A DNA stretch of 64,000 nt from Desulfoferrobacter suflitae. Lineage in GTDB: Bacteria > Desulfobacterota > Syntrophobacteria > Syntrophobacterales > Syntrophobacteraceae. The stretch lies in contig NZ_JAIBKA010000006.1 in the NCBI RefSeq assembly GCF_022603395.1, positions 124,001 through 188,000 of the forward strand. The letters run 5' to 3'. Positions 17,831-25,500 of the stretch are shown here, piece by piece. The notes beneath the pieces were generated by a model that was given only the letters and a program-made list of their open reading frames with translations, made no database searches and was not told the origin of the DNA. Position 1 is the first letter of the stretch. Every line of letters starts with the position of its first letter. Made by a program: the position numbers and the translations under genes.

Positions 17831-18610
17831 CTAAAAGGGCGATATAAAGTCTACGATTTGGCCAAACCATCCGGGTTTCTGCTGCTTGGCCAAAGGTCCC
17901 TTGCCTACCAGGAAGATCTTGGCCTCGGCAATGTTTTGCGAAAGCACCGTATTCTCTCGCGTGATATCGGTCGGGCGCACGACCCCCTCCAACACGATCT
18001 GCTGCATATCATTATTGACTTTGGTCCAGCGCGATCCCCTGATCACCAAATTTCCGTTGGGAAGTCTGTCCACCACCGTTGCCGTCATGTAAGCGGACAT
18101 ATCATCGGTTCTGGTTGTTGTGCCGGCGCCGTTGAATTTATTTGAGAACTGTGCCTGGTAGGGCCCAAAGCTGAAGGCGCCGACCGGGCTGCCGGTTGCT
18201 CCCGTGCTGACACCGTCAAACTTGAAGCTACCCTGCAGATCGGAATTGCGGCTGGTGTTGGTTGCGGCAGTTTTCGAACCAGTCGACTGCTCCACCACCG
18301 TGATAGTTATTATGTCACCGATATCTCTAGCCTTGATGTCCTGAAAAAGGGTGCCATTGCGCGGGGTCCATACCGACCCGGTCGGCTGTGGAGCGATGGC
18401 GGCAACATGAGCGGCTGGTGCAGGCGGACCTGAAGTCGGACAGGGCTGCGCCGCCACAGAAGGGTTGGGAGCGGGTGGCTTGCCGGTACTCGAACAAGCA
18501 CTCAATACACTCAGCACAACAAGTGAGAAACAGATCAGGGGGAAAGCAAGAAGTCTTCCCCCGTCTATTGCAGCGAAAACACTCCTTGGTCTGTCGCTGT
18601 GGCAACGCAT
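17831..18610 (-). CDS. flgH: Flagellar L-ring lipoprotein FlgH
   Basis: 259 residues. A hydrophobic signal ends in the lipobox LSAC, so the cysteine is lipidated. Family motifs follow: SVWTPRNGTLFQDIKARDIGDIITITV and the C-terminal LVIRGSRWTKVNNDMQQIVLEGVVRPTDI. It forms the outer-membrane ring. AAAGGA six bases before ATG 18610 supports the start. A Pro/Ala-rich linker separates the lipid anchor from the ring domain. Confidence 0.95.
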   Translation of the reverse strand: MRCHSDRPRSVFAAIDGGRLLAFPLICFSLVVLSVLSACSSTGKPPAPNPSVAAQPCPTSGPPAPAAHVAAIAPQPTGSVWTPRNGTLFQDIKARDIGDIITITVVEQSTGSKTAATNTSRNSDLQGSFKFDGVSTGATGSPVGAFSFGPYQAQFSNKFNGAGTTTRTDDMSAYMTATVVDRLPNGNLVIRGSRWTKVNNDMQQIVLEGVVRPTDITRENTVLSQNIAEAKIFLVGKGPLAKQQKPGWFGQIVDFISPF

Positions 18611-18631
18611 GCTAATCCTTTGTCGATTGAT

Positions 18632-19669
18632 TCAATGCACCACATGCACCGTTTCGCCGTCCTGGACTCTACAGATTGCGGTGCGTTGTGTCATGAGGTT
18701 GGTTACCCTGACGGTGTCGCCCACCGATGCATTGCCGCTCACCTTTCCTTTGGCGGTGAGCTTGAGCCCCCCGTCTTGGTAGATGATGGTCACAATGCCT
18801 CCGTGCTTGACGACATTGGGCTGGATGACATCCCCCAGAAAGATGGGCTGGTGAGCGCCCGCTCCCCTCACCAGTTGCTTGCCAATCACTTGATCCATCC
18901 GGGTTGCGTAACGATCGGGGTTGTCTGCGATATTGATCCTTTGAATTTCCAGATCGCCCGCCGCAACGACCTCATCCTTACCCAACGGTCGGATGGCGTG
19001 CAACACGTTCTGATACAAATCCACCTTGCCGGTAACCCGCATGCTTCGCTCTTTGGCACCATCCACAAAAAACTGGATGGTAACCGTCACGTTTCCCAGA
19101 AACCTCTCTTGCGAATCCGCATAAACCTCATGCGATAATCGGCCCAACGGCAAGGCCGGTACACCTGGAAAGTAAATGCGGCTGATTTGCAGGTCGTTGG
19201 GATTCCAGGGACTGCGGGACAGGACAAACTCCCGGTAAATGGCTTCGATCTGTTCTGCAGAGAGCTTCAGCGCGGCACGGGCAATGGTGATCTTGTCCGG
19301 TAAGCTCATTTCGATGGCGGCCGGGTCGCAACCCTTTCGGCTGAAGAAGCGATCGAGGTAGGCACGCAGGTTCTTGCCGAGAATGTACTTATATTCCCCC
19401 ACATTTGGCGATTGACCAATGTGTTCCGCCTCCAGCCGTTCTTTCCAAGGGGAGGCAATCGACCCGGGCCGGCACAAGTCCAACAGCGAAACGTATTTGC
19501 GCTCGACCTCAACCGCCGGAACAATCTCCACCGCCGGTGGCGGCGCCACTGCATTGCACCGACCGCCCGCGGCAATGCCGAAGAGCAGCACGCAAGCCGC
19601 TGTGCATGCGGCCACCAGGGTTCCTGTGTCGTGAAAGCGTCCCGTTGTCATGACCTCATTTCCCGCCAT
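18632..19669 (-). CDS. flgA: Flagellar P-ring assembly chaperone FlgA
   Basis: 345 residues, longer than enteric FlgA (about 219). A hydrophobic export signal (TLVAACTAACVLLFGIAAGG) is followed by a lineage-specific domain (LLDLCRPGSIAS to about residue 190) and the C-terminal SAF/FlgA domain (VGKVDLYQ-like entry, RPLGKDEVVAAGDLEIQRIN, GAHQPIFLGDVIQPNVVKHGGIVTIIYQ, VGDTVRVTNLMTQRTAICRV). FlgA assists FlgI assembly in the periplasm. Its ATG overlaps the flgG stop (TGATG); ATG 19651 is an alternative. Confidence 0.9.
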   Translation of the reverse strand: MAGNEVMTTGRFHDTGTLVAACTAACVLLFGIAAGGRCNAVAPPPAVEIVPAVEVERKYVSLLDLCRPGSIASPWKERLEAEHIGQSPNVGEYKYILGKNLRAYLDRFFSRKGCDPAAIEMSLPDKITIARAALKLSAEQIEAIYREFVLSRSPWNPNDLQISRIYFPGVPALPLGRLSHEVYADSQERFLGNVTVTIQFFVDGAKERSMRVTGKVDLYQNVLHAIRPLGKDEVVAAGDLEIQRINIADNPDRYATRMDQVIGKQLVRGAGAHQPIFLGDVIQPNVVKHGGIVTIIYQDGGLKLTAKGKVSGNASVGDTVRVTNLMTQRTAICRVQDGETVHVVH

Positions 19670-20451
19670 CAGGCTTTGACATTATTGGCCATGTGCAGCA
19701 TTTCATCAGAGGCCTTGATGACTTTCGAATTGGCCTCATAAGCCCGCTGACCGGCAATCATGTTCACCATTTCTTCCACCACATTGATGTTTGCACTCTC
19801 GATGTAGCCCTGCAGCAAAGTTCCCAGTCCTTCAATCCCCGGGTCTCCTTCAATGACCTCTCCGGACGCTTCCGTAGGGATGCAGTAGTTCTTACCAAGG
19901 CTCAGCAGCCCGGCAGGATTGGGGAAATCGTACAGGCTGATCCTCTGTGAGGTCACCACATTTCCGTTCTGATCGATAGCCGTCATGGTGCCTCCGGAGT
20001 CAATGTTGATGGATATGGCCTCCTGCGGTACACTCATCTCCGGCTGCAGACGGTTCCCTTCCATGTCGCACAGGAAGCCGTCGGAATCCAATTGAAAGGT
20101 CCCCGCACGGGTGTAAACTTCCTCCGTTCCGCGCAATACTTTGAAAAAGCCTCTACCCTGAATGGCTATATCCAGCGGGTTGCCGGTCTCGGTAAAATTG
20201 CCCTGACTGAAAATTTTCTGCACCGACACAGCCTTGGCCCCCATTCCCAACTGGATGCCCGACAGCATGCGTGCGTCACTGGCGGTCTCGGAGCCCGGCG
20301 GGATAATGGTCTGGTACATCAGGTCTTCGAAGTTTGCCCGACTGCGCTTGTATCCAGCGGTGTTGGTATTGGCCAGGTTGTGCGCGATCACATCCATATT
20401 GAACTGCTGTACCGCCATGCCTGTCGCGGCGGTCCAAAGACTGCGAATCAT
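19669..20451 (-). CDS. flgG: Distal rod protein FlgG
   Basis: 260 residues, the normal length. The N-terminus is MIRSLWTAATGMAVQQFNMDVIAHNLANTNTAGYKRSR and the C-terminus NVVEEMVNMIAGQRAYEANSKVIKASDEMLHMANNV, both diagnostic for FlgG. It builds the distal rod. The stop codon overlaps the flgA start. Confidence 0.97.
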   Translation of the reverse strand: MIRSLWTAATGMAVQQFNMDVIAHNLANTNTAGYKRSRANFEDLMYQTIIPPGSETASDARMLSGIQLGMGAKAVSVQKIFSQGNFTETGNPLDIAIQGRGFFKVLRGTEEVYTRAGTFQLDSDGFLCDMEGNRLQPEMSVPQEAISINIDSGGTMTAIDQNGNVVTSQRISLYDFPNPAGLLSLGKNYCIPTEASGEVIEGDPGIEGLGTLLQGYIESANINVVEEMVNMIAGQRAYEANSKVIKASDEMLHMANNVKA

Positions 20452-20545
20452 CTCGTGTAGCCTCCCTGTGGGTCGCTTACCTCATACTCTGCCCAGTTTG
20501 CAGACTAGCGGTCCGCGAGCAGCTGGAATAAATCTTCGCGTTGGC

Positions 20546-21238
20546 CTACAGGTTACCCAGGGTTCTGACCAACTGGGAATCTTCCTGATCAAAAGACTGA
20601 AGCACCTTTTGATAGGCCTCAAAAATTCTTGTGGTTTCCACTATCTTGACCATTTCTTCAACGATATTGAAATTGGGAGCCTCCAGTGCGCCCTGTTCGA
20701 TCGTGAATTCTCCTTCCGCCATGAGCCGCTCTTCTCCCCGGGCCGGCCGCAGGTAGCCGTTAGCGACCTTCTCCAGCAAAGCCTCCTGTCCAAACTGAGC
20801 AATGGCAAGAGTACCGATGGGATCTTCGCCATCGAACACCTGGCCGTCTCGCTCGATCCTGATGTCGAATTGATGCTCCAATGCGGGAATTTCAATCGGC
20901 TGCCCGTCGCTGCCCAAGACCGGCCAGCCGTCCTGGGTAACCAGCGTGCGGTCAGGGCTGAAGCGCAGGTCGCCTGCACGGGTGTAAAGGATGCCCGCAT
21001 CGGTCTGCACCCGCAGGAACCCTTCTCCATTGATGGCTATATCGAGGGGATTTTCGGTGCGCTGGATTTTCCCCTGCTCCATTTTTGTATAAGTCTTTTG
21101 CTGAAAAAAATTACTGAAATGGACAGCGTCCTTCCTGTAGCCGGGCTTCATCGCGTTGGCGATGTTGTTGCTGTGGACCGCCATCTGCTTTTCTTGCTGA
21201 ATGGAACCGAGGGCCGCCCCAAAATATCCGATCCGCAT
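20546..21238 (-). CDS. flgF: Proximal rod protein FlgF
   Basis: 230 residues. It has the rod-protein ends (IQQEKQMAVHSNNIANAMKPGYRKD; NIVEEMVKIVETTRIFEAYQKVLQSFDQEDSQLV) with a shorter middle than FlgG. It is first in the flgF-to-flgL operon, 35 bp downstream of a sigma-54 promoter, with AAGGAGG before ATG 21238. Confidence 0.93.
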   Translation of the reverse strand: MRIGYFGAALGSIQQEKQMAVHSNNIANAMKPGYRKDAVHFSNFFQQKTYTKMEQGKIQRTENPLDIAINGEGFLRVQTDAGILYTRAGDLRFSPDRTLVTQDGWPVLGSDGQPIEIPALEHQFDIRIERDGQVFDGEDPIGTLAIAQFGQEALLEKVANGYLRPARGEERLMAEGEFTIEQGALEAPNFNIVEEMVKIVETTRIFEAYQKVLQSFDQEDSQLVRTLGNL

Positions 21239-21272
21239 CGTCTCGCCTCCTTACCTTTCCCCCAGCTGACTT

Positions 21273-21288
21273 TGCAACCCGGATGCCA
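21273..21288 (-). promoter_or_regulatory. Sigma-54 (-24/-12) promoter of the flgF operon
   Basis: On the minus strand: TGGCATC-CGGG-TTGCA, with the invariant GG and GC ten bases apart. The start would be near 21262, about 24 bases before the flgF ATG. A partial enhancer-like site (GTCA-N6-TCAC) lies upstream at 21421-21434. Confidence 0.8.
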
Positions 21289-21462
21289 AACCCTCTGCGT
21301 TGCCGAGGCTGCAGCGCCGGCTGCTCCCGCCGGGCGCTCTCAGAGGACTCGTGTGGACAGGCTCTGCCACCCCCGGAAGGGCAATTTTACCGGTTGCAGG
21401 GAAATTTTTTCCTATCACGGGTCACTTGCATCACCTGTGGCGCGAGAAACCCTAGCGGCTTG

Positions 21463-21951
21463 TCATGATTCATGCCTCAGTCGCTTCAGACTCAACACCA
21501 ACTCGATCTCCCCCAAAGGCTTCTTCAAATGTTCGGCTATTGCGACGGCACTGAGGCCTTTTTGTGCCAAATGTACAATGGCCTGATTTTCCTGATCACG
21601 CGACGACCCGTGTCGCCGACCGAGGCCCCCCTGCCGGCCGATTTCTTCGACCTTTTCCAGATTCTTACAAATCGTCTTGGCCTGGTTAATCTTGTCGTCC
21701 AACGCCGCCATAACCTGCCCCATCAATTCACGGCGCTCACGCAGGTTCTCATCAAATTCGCGCGCGATGGTTTCCGTCTGCTGGAGCACCTCTTCGAGTG
21801 CTCGACTCAATTCGCGCCCGGCCGTGCGGTTTTCTTTTGACCGTCTCAGGAACAGGACGGCAACGAACAGGACCAGTAACAGATCCAACACGATTTGCAG
21901 GAAGGATACGAAATGCGGCTGTTCCAGGAGCCACCTTGGGATAGAGTCCAT
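21463..21951 (-). CDS. DUF2802-type membrane-anchored protein
   Basis: 162 residues. One N-terminal membrane helix (FLQIVLDLLLVLFVAVLFL) is followed by a coiled coil (about 40-105) and a C-terminal helix-turn-helix-like segment (AIVHLAQKGLSAVAIAEHLKKPLGEIELVLSLKRL), which is the DUF2802 pattern found at the ends of flagellar operons in many proteobacteria. Function is unknown. It ends the motA-to-fliA operon, 20 bp after the FliL-like gene. Confidence 0.7.
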   Translation of the reverse strand: MDSIPRWLLEQPHFVSFLQIVLDLLLVLFVAVLFLRRSKENRTAGRELSRALEEVLQQTETIAREFDENLRERRELMGQVMAALDDKINQAKTICKNLEKVEEIGRQGGLGRRHGSSRDQENQAIVHLAQKGLSAVAIAEHLKKPLGEIELVLSLKRLRHES

Positions 21952-21971
21952 GATGTGCGATATCTCCCCCG

Positions 21972-22649
21972 CTAGAGTTTCTGCAGCTGAGCAACATAAA
22001 CTGACTCAATGCCGCAATGGCCGAAATGGCGTTTTAGATTGTCGTACAAGTCATTCTTCACCCGTTGCTCCCAATAGGTGATAGAATCACCGACGGATTG
22101 TGCTTCCGTCAAAAACTGGTAGATCATGTCTCTTATGAGCAGTTCATCGTTTTTGAAAAGTTCCGGAGCGTTCACGGCGCGAAAATCAAACCCCAGCTCC
22201 AGGATCAAGAGCTCCTTGCCGGTTGCGGTGTTGGCAACAAACAGAAATTTGAGCTTTTCTTTAAGAGTTGGTGCCGTTATGGGCTTTTTGATATAGACCG
22301 CCGAGGTGGCAAACGGTCCTCCTCCTGTCCCCCGGTAGACGGCCAAACCCGCTGCCCCGGCGAGCAGAATCAAAGCCAGCAGGAGACCGGCTGTCCGCCG
22401 CGCTCCGGGCTTCCCCGTCGGCTTCTCTCCGGGGAGCCCGCTCTTATCGGGCGGCGATTCCTCACCGGCTGGCTCGCGGGGCGATGCTTCATGGGAGATG
22501 GTTTCTGATGGAGCGGATGCCTGTTCGAATGTCTGATCGTACCCCTCCAGTGCCTGCAGCTCAGCACTACCGGCCGGCTCGCGCGAGAAATCCTCGCGGT
22601 CATGGTGTGCAGCAGAATCCGGCAAGTTGTCGCGTTTTCCTAAAGGCAC
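21972..22649 (-). CDS. Membrane protein with a FliL-like periplasmic domain
   Basis: 225 residues. The first 85 are a disordered cytoplasmic tail rich in Glu, Pro and Ser, followed by one membrane helix (TAGLLLALILLAGAAGLAVY) and a periplasmic domain: ELLILELGFDFRAVNAPELFKNDELLIRDMIYQFLTEA, then LYDNLKRHFGHCGIESVYVAQLQKL. This follows the FliL plan, in which an acidic RD-like helix precedes a short sheet ending in VxxVY. A canonical fliL lies at 32.5 kb in the same operon, so this would be a second FliL-type protein, perhaps acting on one of the two MotB stators. The homology is inferred from pattern only. Confidence 0.5.
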   Translation of the reverse strand: MPLGKRDNLPDSAAHHDREDFSREPAGSAELQALEGYDQTFEQASAPSETISHEASPREPAGEESPPDKSGLPGEKPTGKPGARRTAGLLLALILLAGAAGLAVYRGTGGGPFATSAVYIKKPITAPTLKEKLKFLFVANTATGKELLILELGFDFRAVNAPELFKNDELLIRDMIYQFLTEAQSVGDSITYWEQRVKNDLYDNLKRHFGHCGIESVYVAQLQKL

Positions 22650-22718
22650 CTGATAAGCCTCCTCTGCGGGTCAATGCCTCCTCGGTTGATCGCCTCCCTG
22701 GAGAGGGCGTGGTGGGTT

Positions 22719-23513
22719 TCAAAAAAGATCCAGTGTATCAGGGAGATCGGCTTTTCGCAGCTTGCGGGAAAGGCGCGTGCGCAGCTTAATGATGGCTTTC
22801 GTATGAATTTGGCAGATGCGCGATTCGGTATAGCCCATAACCTGACCGATTTCTTTCATGGTGAGCTCTTCGTAATAATAAAGGGATAATATGAGCTGTT
22901 CCTTTTCGGGCAGGGAAGCAATCGCCTCGGTCAGATGCGTCTTGAGCTCCTTTTGATGCGCCTGGTCAAAGAGCAGGTCCGAATCTGTTGCGAGGGCCAG
23001 ATTACCGCCGTCATCGACACTCAGGTTGCTGATATCTTCCGGCAAGACCGAGATAATCCGGCTCTCTTCCAGCAGTTTGAGGTATTCGTCAAGGGTCAGA
23101 CCCATCTCGGCGGCTATCTCTTCATCCCGGGGCTCACGCCCTAACCTGCTTTCCAGGGAAGCATAGACCTTTTGCAGTTCGCTGCTCTTCTGCCGCAAGG
23201 AACGTGGGATCCAGTCCATGGAACGAATTTCATCCAGCATGGCCCCTCTGACGCGGATCTTGGCATAGGTCTGAAACTGTATGCCCTGATCGGCATCAAA
23301 CTTATCAATGGCGTCCATAAGTCCTATGATCCCGGCGTTGAATAGATCATCGAACTGAACGCAGCTCGGCAGCCGCGAGAGTAATCGCAGGGCAGTGAAT
23401 TTAACCAGATCACAATAGTTGAGGATCACCTCTTCCTTATTCTCAACAAGGCACCCCCCGTCGGTTTTTTGTGCAGGATAATAGCTTTGGTTGTGATAGA
23501 GTCTTTGCAGCAT
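22719..23513 (-). CDS. fliA: Flagellar sigma factor FliA (sigma-28)
   Basis: 264 residues with regions 2, 3 and 4: region 2 FDDLFNAGIIGLMDAIDKFDADQGIQFQTYAKIRVRGAMLDEIRSMDWIPRSLR, region 3 GREPRDEEIAAEMGLTLDEY, and region 4 LPEKEQLILSLYYYEELTMKEIGQVMGYTESRICQIHTKAI. It would recognise the three TAAAGTTT-type promoters seen in front of cheR, cheW and flgM. It lies 30 bp after flhG in the sigma-54-driven motA operon, so late genes depend on the middle ones. Confidence 0.96.
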   Translation of the reverse strand: MLQRLYHNQSYYPAQKTDGGCLVENKEEVILNYCDLVKFTALRLLSRLPSCVQFDDLFNAGIIGLMDAIDKFDADQGIQFQTYAKIRVRGAMLDEIRSMDWIPRSLRQKSSELQKVYASLESRLGREPRDEEIAAEMGLTLDEYLKLLEESRIISVLPEDISNLSVDDGGNLALATDSDLLFDQAHQKELKTHLTEAIASLPEKEQLILSLYYYEELTMKEIGQVMGYTESRICQIHTKAIIKLRTRLSRKLRKADLPDTLDLF

Positions 23514-23543
23514 TTAATTCACTCATCAAGGGAAACGGTCGTC

Positions 23544-24425
23544 TCATATCTCTAAGAAACGTTTCCAGAAGAATCGCACATTTCCATTATCGCGAGCGGG
23601 GGCACTCCGATGAATTCGGTCAGCCAAATTGACAAACGCTTTTGCCGCGGCAGTATGCGGAAAAAGGGTGATGAACGGCTTCTGCTGCAGTAATGCCGCG
23701 GATACCTGTGGATCCCTGGGTATATTGCCCAGATAATCGAGCGAGATACCGTTCAGAAAGTGATCGGCCACCTTACTGAGCTTGGCAAAAATTAACTTTC
23801 CTTCCCTGTCGCTGTCGGCAGCATTGGTAAGAATGCGAAAATGGCGCTCGCCGTTTCTGGTGTGAAGCACTTTGATCAGCGCGTAGGCGTCCGTGAGCGA
23901 AGTGGGCTCGGGGGTGACGACAATGATCCTCTCTTGAGCAGCCAGATTGAAGTACAGGACGGTATCCGAGATGCCGGCCGCAGTGTCGATGAGCAGGAGG
24001 TCGACTTCCGACTCCAATTCATCCAGCATTTCCAGCAGAAGCAGTTTTTGCTCATCGGTAAGACGCGTGAGTTCCTGCACCCCGGAGCTGGCAGGCATGA
24101 TGCGTATCCTGCCGGGACCGTTGACCAGAACCTCATGCAATTGTCGCTTGCCATTCAGAACATGACTGATATTCTGTTTGGGTGTCAGTCCAAGAAAAAT
24201 ATCGATATTGGCAAGGCCAAGATCCGCATCCAGAACGAGGACCCTTTGGCCCATGCGGTCAAAAGCCACTGCGAGGTTGATCACCACGGTACTCTTGCCG
24301 ACCCCGCCTTTCCCGCTGCTGACGGCTATCACGCGCACTTGTCGCTTGGGCACCCCAAGATTTCGGTAGAACGTTGGATTGCGCTTGTTAAACTCTTTGT
24401 CACGCAGTCCTGCGGCTTGATCCAT
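23544..24425 (-). CDS. flhG: Flagellar number regulator FlhG (MinD-like ATPase)
   Basis: 293 residues. The N-terminal DQAAGLR motif is the known activator segment for FlhF GTPase. The deviant Walker A is SGKGGVGKST, followed by the MinD-type VLVLDADLGLANIDIFLGL and LLIDTAAGISDTV. The C-terminus carries a basic/hydrophobic tail (FFWKRFLEI) that may serve as a membrane-targeting helix. In polar flagellates FlhG limits flagellar number, partly by restraining FleQ-type activators. Here flhG overlaps flhF by 26 bp. Confidence 0.94.
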   Translation of the reverse strand: MDQAAGLRDKEFNKRNPTFYRNLGVPKRQVRVIAVSSGKGGVGKSTVVINLAVAFDRMGQRVLVLDADLGLANIDIFLGLTPKQNISHVLNGKRQLHEVLVNGPGRIRIMPASSGVQELTRLTDEQKLLLLEMLDELESEVDLLLIDTAAGISDTVLYFNLAAQERIIVVTPEPTSLTDAYALIKVLHTRNGERHFRILTNAADSDREGKLIFAKLSKVADHFLNGISLDYLGNIPRDPQVSAALLQQKPFITLFPHTAAAKAFVNLADRIHRSAPARDNGNVRFFWKRFLEI

Positions 24426-25500
24426 GTGAATCCTTTCTATGCACCCCGTTGCTGGACGGAAACAGTAACGATAATAAACGCTTATGTGTGGCGGATTCGA
24501 TGTCCTCAGGAACTCTCTGGCCGGTTCCCAGGTAAGACAAAGGATAGGGAAAACGGATGAGCTGGTTGATCAGGCAACCGTGATCGACCGTCTCATCCAC
24601 CTTGGTGAAGATGAGGCTGCTGAAGTCCATCTCCTTGAAGGCGAAAATGGTCTGCCGCAGATCATTATCTTTAGCCGTGGCGCTGAGTACCAGAAAATGT
24701 TCAATATTTTCAGTACCAGCAAAGACCTCTCGCATGTCCTGCAGGTATTCTCGACGCAAGAAGTTTCGGCCAATGGTATCAACCAAAATAGCATCATGCC
24801 CATGGAACGCGTCTCTGGCTTCTGCAAAATCCTGTCTGTTGAGAGCCATGATCAGCGGGGCATTCAATATTTTCGCGTAGGTTTTGAGCTGGTCGGCAGC
24901 GCCCACCCGATAGGTGTCGATAGAGATGATTGCTATTTTACACTTGCGGCTGACCTTTAGATAGGCCGCTAATTTTGCCAGGGTCGTAGTTTTGCCGACT
25001 CCCGTTGGACCAAGAAAAGTAAAGATGGGCGGCCGGCCGTTTCTCCTCGACAACTGGTGGAAAGGCCTGGCGAGACGGATGGCGTCAACCAGTTGACGGC
25101 AGAAGCATTCAATAATCTGGCGTTTGTCCGTATCTTCGTTGACCTGCGGCAATACCTTGGTCAGCAGGCGGTACGTTTGCCGTTCATCCAGACCGCGCAC
25201 GATCAGGCTATGATACACCTCGGCCAGAGGCTGTCTCACTTGAAGCTGGGTAAAATAATCCTTCGACGAGATGAGCATGGAAAGGAAGCTCTTGATCTCC
25301 TGGATGTCCTGCTGGACCGGGTTGACTTCTTCACTTTTGAGTGCATCGTGCTCCACCGCGGCCATTACCTCGACCACCGATTCGGTTGCGGTGAGATCTA
25401 TCTTCTTATGGCCCAGAATGATGGCGTCGGACCCCAACTGTTTTTTGACCTGGACCAGTGCCTCGGAAATATTCGCTGCCCTTATGCTTTTAATTTGCAT
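24400..25500 (-). CDS. flhF: Flagellar placement GTPase FlhF
   Basis: 366 residues of the SRP-GTPase family: a basic N-terminal B domain (MQIKSIRAANISEALVQVKKQLGSDAIIL), N-domain helices, and the G domain with GPTGVGKTTTLAKLAAYL, ISIDTYRVGAADQLKTYA, DTIGRN and FTKVDET. FlhF marks the pole for flagellar assembly. It overlaps flhA by 11 bp upstream and flhG by 26 bp downstream, so the three are translated together. Confidence 0.95.
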   Translation of the reverse strand: MQIKSIRAANISEALVQVKKQLGSDAIILGHKKIDLTATESVVEVMAAVEHDALKSEEVNPVQQDIQEIKSFLSMLISSKDYFTQLQVRQPLAEVYHSLIVRGLDERQTYRLLTKVLPQVNEDTDKRQIIECFCRQLVDAIRLARPFHQLSRRNGRPPIFTFLGPTGVGKTTTLAKLAAYLKVSRKCKIAIISIDTYRVGAADQLKTYAKILNAPLIMALNRQDFAEARDAFHGHDAILVDTIGRNFLRREYLQDMREVFAGTENIEHFLVLSATAKDNDLRQTIFAFKEMDFSSLIFTKVDETVDHGCLINQLIRFPYPLSYLGTGQRVPEDIESATHKRLLSLLFPSSNGVHRKDSHGSSRRTA

